Below are positions 37,824 to 48,798 of a stretch of 64,000 bases of DNA, piece after piece. Location of the stretch: positions 310,001-374,000 of the forward strand of contig VWZX01002966.1 in the NCBI GenBank assembly GCA_013399015.1, in the 5' to 3' direction. This DNA comes from Galbula dea (taxonomy: Eukaryota; Chordata; Aves; Piciformes; Galbulidae). The notes below the pieces were generated by a model, which saw only the letters and a program-made list of their open reading frames with translations, did not search any database and was not told the DNA's origin. The position numbers and the translations under genes were made by a program. The number at the start of each line of letters is the position of its first letter. Position 1 is the first letter of the stretch.

Positions 37824-38450
37824 CATAGGACTATAGGGTAATTGAGTTTGCAAGAAAGCTTGAGAAGACTCCAGTCTGACTTCCTGCTCAGAGCAGGGTC
37901 AGCCATGGAATCAGACCAGATTACGGTTTTACTGGAGAATGTACTGGAGTAGTAACTGCTCCACTGCCTCACTGTCCTCATAAGGAAAAATTTTTTCTTT
38001 ATATCCAGTCTAAATGTCTTGTTTCAACTTCTGCTCGTTGTCTGACATAGTCCCACTGTGCACCGCTATGAAAACACAGGCTCTGTCTCTTGATGACCTC
38101 CCCACAGGCAGTAAGGACAGCTTTTGGGTACCATCAAATCAATCCCTTCCCCAGCCTGAACAAGCTCCAGTTCCTCAGCCTTTCTTTCTAGGATATGTGC
38201 TCCAGCCCTTAATCATCCTGGTGCCCCTCTTCTGAACTTGATCAAGTTTATCAAAGTCTCCCCTCTCTTGGAGGGCCATTGGATACAGTATTGTAGATAG
38301 AACCTCACAAAGGCTGAGTAGAGGAGGTCTCTTGACTTCCTGCCTGTTCAGACAGCTCAGTGTGCTATTGACTCTTTCACATTTCACTCTTTTCCTTTCA
38401 AATTGCAATGTACCTAGGAGGTGGCATAGACTCCTCTGCACTTTTTAAAT
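37824..38450 (-). mobile_element. Old, diverged CR1 LINE fragment, reverse orientation
   Basis: About 625 bp of antisense CR1. Plus-strand landmarks are CTGCTCAGAGCAGGGTCA, AAAAATTTTTTCTTTATATCC, CTTGATGACCTCCCC, AGCCTGAACAAGCTCCAGTT, CTCAGCCTTTCTTTC and AGTATTGTAGATAGAACCTC. In the minus-strand frame, fragments of the ORF2 C-terminal region survive (KLDQVQKRGTRMIKG, LYPMALQER). Many substitutions, small deletions and loss of the normal terminal octamers mark it as older than the other copies. The right edge is uncertain and similarity fades between 38350 and 38460. Confidence 0.85.
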
Positions 38451-41422
38451 GTCACCTTTTCTTTGGTACATTTTCACTCATGACAGATTAAAAAGTGAGT
38501 GTTTTTGTTAATTTTCACCAATTACTCCAAGCATTATAGAGCATCTGGAGTACCACAGGAAAACATGAAGAAATGAGTGAATAAGAGTGAGGGACATAAG
38601 GGAAGAAGGTGGCTTTCATGGTATGTTTGACAAAAGAAAGTGAAGTAATTTATATGCACCATGGCAGTACTTAGGGTTACTGAGAATAGGAGCCTAGTGG
38701 CTTATTGATGAGTTTATGCATATAAAAAACCCAAAAATGTAAACAAAAAAAAACCTCAGAAAAATCCATCCTGTAGATCAAGGGTGTAGCAGATGAGATT
38801 AGTCTTTTGCTTTCAAGGACTGTTCTCTGAATGCTTATAAGCAGTTAATCTCAAACTGAATAGCTCAGCTGCTCACTGAAATAACTACTCAGTTGAATGT
38901 CTCTCAACTAAGTTAGCAGTGCAGAGAGCAACAAGCAGGGTGCTTGTAGAAACACAAATGTGCAAGTTGTTTGTAATCCTTATAAATTTGATATTTAAAA
39001 ATTCATATTATTTCCACAAGACATTACCTTTGTACCTTATCAAGGCAGGAAAAGTTACAATGGCAAATTCAGCACATAAAATATTTTCCCTTTCTCTTGG
39101 GGTGCTTTATTTATTTACCTCAGATTTTCAAAAGCTAAGTGAAATTTTAGTCTGATAACAAGCTTGCAATAGTTAGTTTTAAAGTCTAATTCAAGGAAAG
39201 AATTGGCTGACTAAGAAACTTAGGCTCCATATGCTTTGAAGACAACTAAGATACTGTTATATCAGTGTGATAAGGTAAAGTACCAGATACGTGTAGCAAT
39301 ATTTTCCTTGTTCCATCTTGGAATTAATTTATTTTTTTAATTTTATCCTTGTCTGCAGAACATTTTGAATAGCCATATGTTACCTTCTGAAATGGAGAGA
39401 AAGTTTCCTTCCTTTATGCAGATAGTTACTTTTGAGTTACACAGGTGCAATTCCCATTCTCTTTTTTCAGTGGCAAAGTTTGGCTCCATATATTCTTTCA
39501 AGCAATCCAACTGCAGTATTTCCTTCCTGGTTTGGAAAAGTGAATAAAGTTAAATATTTCCTATTTCTTAACTGTTTTGACATTCCTCCTTGAAAGGGAG
39601 GAAAAAAATCTCATAAAGTTTCCTTTGGCCCAAAAAAGCAGCAACATCTGTTGCAGCTGTGAGTGGTGGGCTCGTCATGCAAAGCTGCAGCCTATAATGT
39701 GGCCCTTTTCATGGGATGAGAAGTTGCCTAAGAAGGTACCTGCAGCTGGGAGAGGAGGCAAGGAAAGCAGGGGTACCTGGGGTGTCTTGACTAGATGAGG
39801 ATGTCACATCCTGACAGTGGAGAAGTGCTACAGCCGAGATATTTTCAGAGCTTTTTAAAAGGAAAAAACCCAATCCTCTCATTCAGTAAATACAGCTGCT
39901 TGGCAAACAGGGTCTCTGAGAGTGACAGGCTGTGTGTTTCCCTTCTCTCCTCCCAGGAAGGAGCCACAGTTGTTTCAGGTGACACTGGAAAAAAAGCCAT
40001 GGCTGCAGACACGCTGGTTTTGTGCCAAATAGCACATTCCCTCTCAGCAGAGCTGGCAAGAAGCAGCTTGTCCTGGCCACTGCACTTAGAGACCACTGGT
40101 CTCTGCACCGGCCGAACAGGTGCTGGGCAGACCCCAGGGACCTTGCAGGGGAGCTATTTGTTTTCCCTGCAACACAGGCCCTGAGGTCTGGTGCCTGCCA
40201 CAGCTGTTGGCCTTGGAGGGAGGATGGTTCCTGGAGATAGGGACGATGAAAGCATAAAAGCACTATTACCTCCAAGTCTGCAGTGCCCTTGCCTTTGGAG
40301 ATACTGTGAATTTATTCTGACTTATTTGATTATTTTTTTCTGCAGAAGTGAACATTAAGTAGCTTGTTGAGAAAATTAACAGGTCACAAAGTATTTTTAA
40401 GACTTACGGGAATGTAGGAGAAAGCTAATTTTCCAAACAGCAATTAATAGCATTACCATACTCAGATTATACTGAAAACTAAACAAACATTTGTGCTCTA
40501 AGGCTATGAGTCCTGAACAAATTACAGTAGCTCCACATATTCCTGTGCTTCAGTGGTCCCACCAACTGTCCATATGCACGCTTTAAGCTCATACCTGTTG
40601 CAAATAGTTGCATTCTCTTTTAAACTCAAAAGAAAAAGGATTAAGCTAACCAGAATTTGCTTGTTTGCTAAGTGTGCACGTGGACACTGGGTGTTTAGAC
40701 AACTTGTGGTAATTTGTTAAGCTATGAGTGAATTAAACTTAGTTGAGAACCTTGGTCACACACACACAGAGTGCAATTTACCTGCTACTTGGAAGCTAAT
40801 GAAATAAAATCCATGAAGAGAGGAAGATAGTCTGAAAGCACAAGACAATTTCAAGGCTGATAGGTTTAGTCTCCTCCTTTGCTATAATCTCTTTTGTGGC
40901 AGAGGGCATGTCACTGGTTGTCTTTGTCTCTATTTTACATCATAGAAAAGTGAGGAAGGTATATATCACTTAGATATCTCACTTTGCATTTTGGGGGCAA
41001 GAAGGGGCAAACCAAACTCTCAGATTTTACAAGATCACTAAGCCTGGATGTTTTTCTCTATGCCTCCACACATAATAACATCTTATTCTCCAATCACAGA
41101 TGATGTGTGTATTAGGAAGGAAAAATGAGCTTTGTTTATCTAGGATGTGAGTTCTGCCAATATGTGATGCATTAAGCCTCACCAAAGTGTTTGAGGTCCA
41201 AGAAAGCATACTGATGTGGAAGCCACATTAGATTTGATTACTAAATGACTTGAAAGATAAATGTAGGTATTAATGTAGCACACCTGCAGTTCTTCCCCAT
41301 GCACTTTGATCTAGCAGATGATAATTTGTAACGGCATCACCTCAACCTGTGATCCATCTGCAGTTTGTTAGGATGGCAGCCATCATACATTATGGCTCAG
41401 TTACTGGCAACAAAAATATCTG

Positions 41423-41459
41423 TAAACAAACAAAAACAAAACAAAAAATAATAAAAATA
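41423..41459. repeat. A-rich (CAAAA)-type tract
   Basis: Simple A-rich repeat with CAAA/CAAAA units. Confidence 0.7.
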
Positions 41460-41480
41460 GTAACAAATATTTGTAATTTA

Positions 41481-41873
41481 TTAGCAACTCTTCACCCAGT
41501 AAGTGCTGCTCATGAGGTACTGATCCTGCCCACTTGCTTCCAAAGCTGCTTCATAAATGTCCATGATGCTTTCTTCACTGTCCTTCTCCCTAGCAATTTC
41601 TATGTATTTGGCTTTTTGCACAGTGGTATTTGGAAGCACCACTAATGACAACAGATGTGAGAATGGCTTCTTGTGGGCACGGACTGGGTGCCTGCTGTTC
41701 AGAAGTGGTACTCCACCAGACTGCAGCTGACAGAAGAAGGTGCTTAGTGTGGGGTGGAACAGGTAAGAGGACCACTCCTGAGTCCTGTTGTCTGGCAGCT
41801 TGGCAGGAGGAGCAATCAAACTCATGTCAGCAAGATACAAATTTTTATTGAGAATGAAGTTGCTTAAGCTCAT
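41481..41873 (-). other. Anonymous 130-codon open frame
   Basis: Among the longest open frames outside CR1. It is balanced in composition (including KLPDNRTQEW and REKDSEESIMDIYEAALEAS) and its TAA stop overlaps an AATAAA word. I recognise no domain. At this base composition a few frames of this length are expected by chance in 64 kb on six frames. A second frame is open on the opposite strand, and no promoter or splice context stands out. It is probably not a gene. Confidence 0.1.
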
Positions 41874-43709
41874 GAAGCTGCTCTTAATTTGTAGCTTAAA
41901 GGTAGCTAGTTTCCATTAAACCCAGATTTAAATATAGGTACATAGTTTGACCTGCTTGCTAGGTGCTTTGGTTTTTGTTTTCTATCACAGAGATTTCTGG
42001 GGGCTAGCCGCCCTCCCAAAGGAGCAGATAATTCAGGAAGGAAAAAGATGAAATTCCCGATGCAGTGTTTTCAGCAGAGTCCTTGGTTTGGGAATAGGTT
42101 TTGCTTCATCTGTGGATTGCATAGTTGTTGTGGATGCTCTCACATTGTGTTCTTTTGGTTGCTCATGTTGTGGCTCTGTACAAAGGCTGAAATATACACT
42201 GTGAAATAGAGAAATGTTGAATTTAAGGACTCTGGCTGCGCTAGCACAATCCATGTCACAAAATGTCAAAGTATGCACACCCTCATTTGAACAGAAAAGC
42301 TATGCTAACTAGCAGGAAAATAACCTGGCAGTAAGGCATGTTAGGCCAATGATCCTTGTATTGCAGCTTAGAGGGAACATGACACATGCAAGTAGTTGCC
42401 GCTGATTTAATTCAAGTTTGCAGAAAAAAGCTAAGTATGGTGATGCTCACCAGGTTTTACTTGGAAGTATTACTGCCAGGCATGTTGGATTGCTCTGGGT
42501 GACTCCTGCTGATTGTGTCATTTCTGAATAAGTTGAATAAAATTCCGGGAAATTGCACTGTCAGGAATCCTTTTCTCCAGGAGTGGGGGAAACCATTAAG
42601 CAGTAAGAATCTCAGCCAGATGCTTCAATCTCATTTTATTTGGCTATTTTAATGATTTACCATTTCCTTGACTGACTTTTATGACAGCTTTGTCTTGGGT
42701 GTTAAAGTTTTTCTAATTTATTTTTTTAATTATTTTCACATGTGCCACTATTTCCCTTTCAAATGGTATCTGAATAAGGATAGCTTTTCCTAGTGTTCAC
42801 TTTTCCAAATCAGCAGAGGCAATTGAACTGGAAGTTTCCTTTGATAATTTATGATCATAAGACAGTCTTCTTCCTGAGAAAGAATATAAAAGAAAGATTT
42901 GATTCATTTCAGCTCACAGATACCTTTAAAAATCATGGAGATGACAAAGGCTGGTCATGGTTTTAGTCACAAAACTGTGAGATGGGCATTCTGGTTGACA
43001 TTCTTCATCTGCCTTCTCAAATTTCTCAAGAGGCCTTACTATTCAATTACCTCATTTTTTTTAACATTAACATTTTGGTAGCTAACATACATTAGAAGCT
43101 TTCTGTATGATTTGGGAGATGTTAACTTTTGTACATGTTTCTAGCCCAGCTGATAGGGCTCACAACTCAAAACTGGAAGCCGCCTTCAGAATATTGTGAT
43201 CACTTCTTACTTGATCATCTGTATAATGAGAATTATTTTCTGTTTCACAGTAACAAAAGCCTATGACAACGTGTAAAGTACATTGAGGACATGGTTAGAA
43301 ATTTTTTGTATAGTAAATATGCAAAAGACTCATCAGTTCACAGGGCTACAGACTGCCACTGAAAGAAAATATAATACTATAAAATCTGAAAATTTGTAGG
43401 TGTGTAAATTAATTTTATTAGATTCTGGATTAAAATCTTTTTTAATTTCATCCAACTTTGGTTTTTGAAACTATGTAGACAATGGAGGTTTTTTTAGTTT
43501 CTTTTGTTTACCTGAATGTTTTGAGTTGGAGAAATAAAAGGGGATTCTTATTTTCTCACAGGTGGAGAGTCAATACTTTCAAAAACTAAAAATTCTTCAA
43601 GATCAGCAACCCAATTTGATTGTTTCAAGCAGTTCTTTAGAAATTTGGTTTAGAAAACTTACATCCAATAATCAGGTAAGCAAAATAGATACATAGTATT
43701 TTATTTATT

Positions 43710-43735
43710 AAAAAAAAAAAGAAAAAAGAAAAGGA
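43710..43735. repeat. A/G-rich low-complexity tract
   Basis: A11 followed by GAAAAAAGAAAAGG. It is simple sequence without a recognised retroposon. Confidence 0.75.
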
Positions 43736-45165
43736 GAAATAGGCTTTGTCTTGATATAAAAAAGCAATATTTGAATATTTGTGAATCTGAGGATGAAATC
43801 AGAAAAGGTTAGGTAATGTGTCTCGCAGTCAGGAATGGGTGAAGGCAGTAGAAATTCAAAGCAGACCATTTTGAGCATGGGGAGTAAACAGACAGCAAAA
43901 CAGACTCTCAGAAAAACAAAAGCAAGGATGGAAGAGAGACAAAAGACCTAGAACTGCAATGAGAAAGGTTCAACGTTTTTCCTATTCACAGGAATGCACT
44001 GAAAGCAGCTTAGGAGCAAAGGCTGGAAACAGCAGCTGCAAAACTGAAAGCTAACTAGTGCGAGTGCTCTTATCATGAGGATTTAGTTTCATTTCACTTT
44101 TGCAACCTTTCTGGCATGCAGAGCTATTCAAACTTTGCCTTGCTAATGCAGTATCTGCACTGGGAGGGGTTTGGACCATGTGTCTGGTTCATATCACTGT
44201 TCATTTCATGTGTTGACAGGTTGCCATATGCCCTGAGGTTTTTTCTCCCATCTCTTCTTTTCTCCTTCAGTTGAAAAATCATCTTTCTCTACCTTTGTGT
44301 ACAGAATCACTTGTGTTCACCAAAATAGATAGTACCTCAGTGAATTAAAGAAAATGAATGCCAAATTTCTAAATAAAAGATATTTCTGTCTCTTGTTTTG
44401 CATTACATATTAAGATCTTTTCTGCCTGTAATGGTTCTACTTTTTGTCTTTATCGCTGCATCCCATCTGATCAGTTCTTCACATGATAAAAACTTGGTGG
44501 TGTTTGCATATTTGCTTTATAGCAATAGCTTGCTTATAACAGACCTTTTTGTGTGTCTAGTACGTTATCATATTATTTTTTTATCTGTTGTCTCAGTAAA
44601 CATTAAACTAGTTAACTCCAAGGAATGAATGAAAGTGGAGGAATAGAGCAGAGATGGAAAAGCAAAAGGGCGTTTGTGAAAATCTAGAGAAAAAGCTGCA
44701 AGTTTTAAACTACTACAGAAATAGATTTTTTTCCAAATGGTAAGGAGACAAACATAAAAGCCAGTGCAGCTGCTGAGACTGAAAACCAAAGAATTTCTGG
44801 GGAAGAAATTGATTATTCCACTCAGCAGGACTATTTGGATGTTAATTTGTCCGGTGACGAATTTGGCAATACGGAGGATACCCATAAGGGTATATGTTCT
44901 TCTGTTTTCTCACCACACTTAGCTCATCCCTGGTAATTCACATCTGAATTGACTAAAACCCAAAGTGTCTTAAAAGAGAAAATCCAAATATTCCTTAAAG
45001 AGGCATCACTTACTGAAAAATAATAGATGTCCTAGAGTTGTAAGAGTGTCTAGGAACAAAAGTCTGTAACTAATTGAATTACCAATCTAACGTACTTTGG
45101 GTGGTTTGATTAATGTGATTTCTTTTTTCCAGCTAAGTTAAAAAATGCAAACCCCCAAATACTAC

Positions 45166-45201
45166 ATGAAAATGTCTTTTGTAAGCAAAAGACATTTTCA
45201 T
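45166..45201. repeat. Perfect 16-bp inverted repeat with 4-base loop
   Basis: The left arm ATGAAAATGTCTTTTG (45166-45181) and right arm CAAAAGACATTTTCAT (45186-45201) are exact reverse complements around the loop TAAG. Pairing stops abruptly outside the arms. The stem is shorter than a typical microRNA precursor, there is no transposon end or target duplication, and the sharp limits fit a template-switch mutation during replication. The structure could extrude as a cruciform or fold as an RNA hairpin. Confidence 0.92.
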
Positions 45202-48089
45202 TGCTGACTCCATTTCCTTTTCAAAAATTAATAGTTTAAATAAAAGTCAAAACTTTTATTCTCACTAAGAGAGGTAAGAAATGACTCAGTTTATTACTCT
45301 AATCCCTGTACAAGTCAGAGCCCAAGCTAAAGCTGATCCTAAATCACATAAACTACAGTGATTGCTGTTGCTTCATTAAAAGAATTACACAGACAAGGTT
45401 ATTATTTATTAAATTAAATTGTCATCAGCATAATAGACATGAGAAATTTTGAACACTGTTGAATTTATTTATTTGTACATATGAATATAGAACAAATGAA
45501 TTATTTATCATCTTTCCTCAAAAATAAGTCAAATTGCACTGGAAGATTAAAAAATAAAAGTACTGCTACAATGTATTTGAGAGCATGATGCTTAAAGATG
45601 TGTTTTAAATGATGCTTTTAAAGTCTGGGGTAGAGGATTTCTAGCAGTCACAGGTGGGTGTGGGTGCAGCTTTGAGGCGTGTCAGGGTGCGTGCACGGTG
45701 CTGGATCATCCTCGGACACAGGGCTCCTGAACTGACTGCCTTTAGGAAGCAGAAGTTTTTCTATAACTATGCTTTGACTCTACAACCAAATGACTGCCTA
45801 CAGGTCCCTAAGTGGCCTCAGTGAAGGTAATTGGTACTAAAGTGTATAATATGATATTTACTTGAATTTGCTTTTTTTTCTTGTCTTTTTGGTAACTATT
45901 ACTGGACACATGGATTTTGTTCCTTGAAGGTTTGTGGTGATGTTGGTTTTGTTTGGTTGATTTGCTTTTGTTGTTTCTTTTTCTTTCTTCTCTGAAGCTT
46001 TGTATTAAGTTAGATTAGACCAGAATGAATGATGTTTGTTTACCATACAAAGTCCCACCCTTTGCTTGCAAAATCAGTCATTTTCAAATCCAAGAGCAAT
46101 TTACACAAAATTTTACGGTTTTATTGGTCTCCAATGGTAAGATATAATTTCAGAAACAGACAAACTCTCAAGAAAACAAGAATTTTCTTATCCTTCTCCC
46201 TAGTACTAAGTAGTCTGTTGGGGAAGGGGAAAGGAAAGGAGGAAGTAAGCAGTTGATATTAATCTAACAAGATGGCTTTGCCAAAACTACCCATGAGACA
46301 TCAGCAATGTTTTCTTGAGAGATGTAGCAATCTTTCTCTGTGATATTTCAACAACTTTTTTTGCAAAGGAAATGGTTTTCAAATTCTACAGTCCTTGATA
46401 GCCTTGAAAATGATTTATTCCAATTCCTAGAGAATAGAAAATAGAGTACAAAGACTGGGAAAAATCAATGTTTGTGTCACTTTTCAAGAAAGGTTATAGG
46501 GCTATTGATCAAAAAATATTTCCAAGATAAAACTCTAAATCCAAAGAAACTGAGAATCATATGCATCGTTTGGTATTGGAGAAACCTGTTGGAGAACCAT
46601 GCTAGAGAATAAGTGTTGAAAATTTGTAACCTGACAAAATGTAGTAAGTGATCTATATTTCTTTGTGTTTTAGGATGTTGAAAGAAATTTTAATTAAAAG
46701 CAAGTGAAGAGAGTATCAGTTTAGAATGAAGTGGGGCAACATGAGCACTGGAAAAAAGATGATGATTTACTAAGGTAAGAAAATGAAAACAGGAATGAAA
46801 GATTTCATTGCCTGCACAGAAAGGGGATATTTAGTTTTATTAAGAAGGGTGAAGTGATAATAACCGGAAATTGGATGGAGCTGAGAGGAAAGAGAAGAAA
46901 AAACTTCATACTGTGTGTTCAGTGACAGATTTGGGTGACTTTGTGCCCTTTTAAAAGGAAGAGAGGAGAAATGTTGGAAAGAATAAAAAAGTAGTGGAGG
47001 AGCTGTGCTGAGACTCATCACCTAGAGACAGCAAAGAAAGACGGAGCTATAAGATTCAACCACTTAAAGTCATGTAAACAGCAGGGAGATTAACAAAGAA
47101 TATGGGAACCTTCACTGCTAGAGGATGAAGAAATGGGAAAACATCAAAACATATTATGTAAGGGTGTACCAAGGGGAAAATAAACATGATTCAGGAGTAA
47201 AGTCAGTTGAGAGTTTTTTAACTGGGTCATTTTAAAGCTCATGCTTTTAATGGAACCTGTCTGTATGGACAAACTAATATCAGAAGAGTATCCTTTTGGT
47301 GAAATCTAGAGAAACCCCAGAGGCCAATCCCAAAATATCTTGCATCTTTCCAGAGGAAATGCTGACTTAAGAAGTGGGAAGATAGCAGAACAGGAAACCA
47401 GCATGATTTTAGCTATTCCAGTTTCTGTGAGCCTACAGCTTATTGTGAGAACCTGGAAGAAATCTGCCCAGTGAGTAGTTCTGAAAGCACAAAAATATTC
47501 AAGATAACAATACTTCTGTGAGTCTTAATCAAGTAATTTTTGTTTGAGTTATATAGGGTTATTTATAAAGATTTGCATAGAATTACTAGAAGTTTCAGGC
47601 TTTGTGCTTCTCGTTTAACTAACAAATCCATCTTAAAATGTTATTTTTTAATCACAAAATAAATGTGCAACTCAACATAAGGTTAAACTGCTGTCATAGC
47701 AGAGATATTTGTTAGCAGCCTGAAAATAAAAAGCAATGGAATGCAAAACCTTGACTACTAATTTTAGTCTCTGAAATAAATATTTAGCAATTTTTAGGTT
47801 TTGTAATATTTATAGAAAAATCTATCTGACCCAATTAATCATTCCAAATGTCCAGAATTCTAAGAATTACAGTTGAAGCATATAGCATTTTGGAAGGTGG
47901 GGTTTTGTATTTCTAAATACATTGTATGGTCTCTATACAAATATATCTGTGCTGCCTATGTATAGAGGATGTGGCTGATGAGGGAATTTATTATTATTGT
48001 AAGATAGATATATTTTTATCATCAAAAAATCTCACTGGGATCCACCTCAGTCTCACCAACCAAATTTAATTAAAGTAACTGAAAGATGG

Positions 48090-48151
48090 AGAATGTTCTA
48101 ATAGATGGTCAAAGTTCTATTAGAATGTTCTATTAGATGGTCAAAGTCCTT
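48090..48151. repeat. Tandem duplication of a 32-bp unit
   Basis: AGAATGTTCTAATAGATGGT with its following bases (48090-48121) is repeated from 48122 to 48151 with few differences (CTAATAG versus CTATTAG, AGTTCTATT versus AGTCCTT). A further 7-base AGTCCTT doubling follows directly. This is a small local duplication with no known function. Confidence 0.85.
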
Positions 48152-48783
48152 AGTCCTTAGGATGTTGTGGAGGCTTAATAGGTTTAAAACCACACAGATA
48201 TTTTATTGTGAAAAGCTGATTAATTGAGCAGGCTAAACATTAAGAATATGAACTTTGTCAGATATGTCATTGTCTTTTTTCTTTTCTCCTTTAAGTTTTG
48301 AAGTTTAATGTAACTTCAGAGTTTTGCTCAGGGGGGTGTAGTGAAGGTAAAATCCACAATGCATACGTATATTATTGAGCTTTAAGTCATCTTTCCCTTC
48401 TCTCTGCCCCTGTAATTGTTTGGTGCTGGTTCTTAAACTCAGCTTTGGGAGTTTAATACTCAGTGCAGTAAACATTATTTTAAAACTTTTTTGGTCTTTA
48501 AACTTAAAGACTTGAATATATGAGAACAATCATGTACCTTTAAAGTGAAATTACATGGTCAGCCCTAGAGGTACTCAAGCCAAGGACATAAAGTAGAAAA
48601 TGAACAAATTAGAATTGCATTTAGGAAGATCTCTTCTGTGGAGCTATGAAGGCACTAAATGTTAAAAAAACTCTTATTTCAGTGTATTTTCAGACTCAAC
48701 AGTGGATTTTTGCTACCTCCTGAAAGTGTAAGAAGTCAGAGTCAGAAACTTTATGTTAGTATCAATAGGCTTGTTTATAACCC

Positions 48784-48798
48784 TTTTTTTTTTTTTTT
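48784..48798. repeat. Poly(T) tract, 15 bases
   Basis: Uninterrupted T15 homopolymer. Confidence 0.85.

Noticed and set aside
39795..40275. Overlapping frames of 129 and 130 codons on opposite strands
   Set aside because: They occupy the same GC-richer bases in conflicting frames, resemble no known protein, and this length is expected by chance.
48245..48347. Pyrimidine-rich acceptor-like site and a 51-base open segment before GTAAAA
   Set aside because: The segment is too short and its frame carries no recognisable signal; one of many chance AG...GT pairs.
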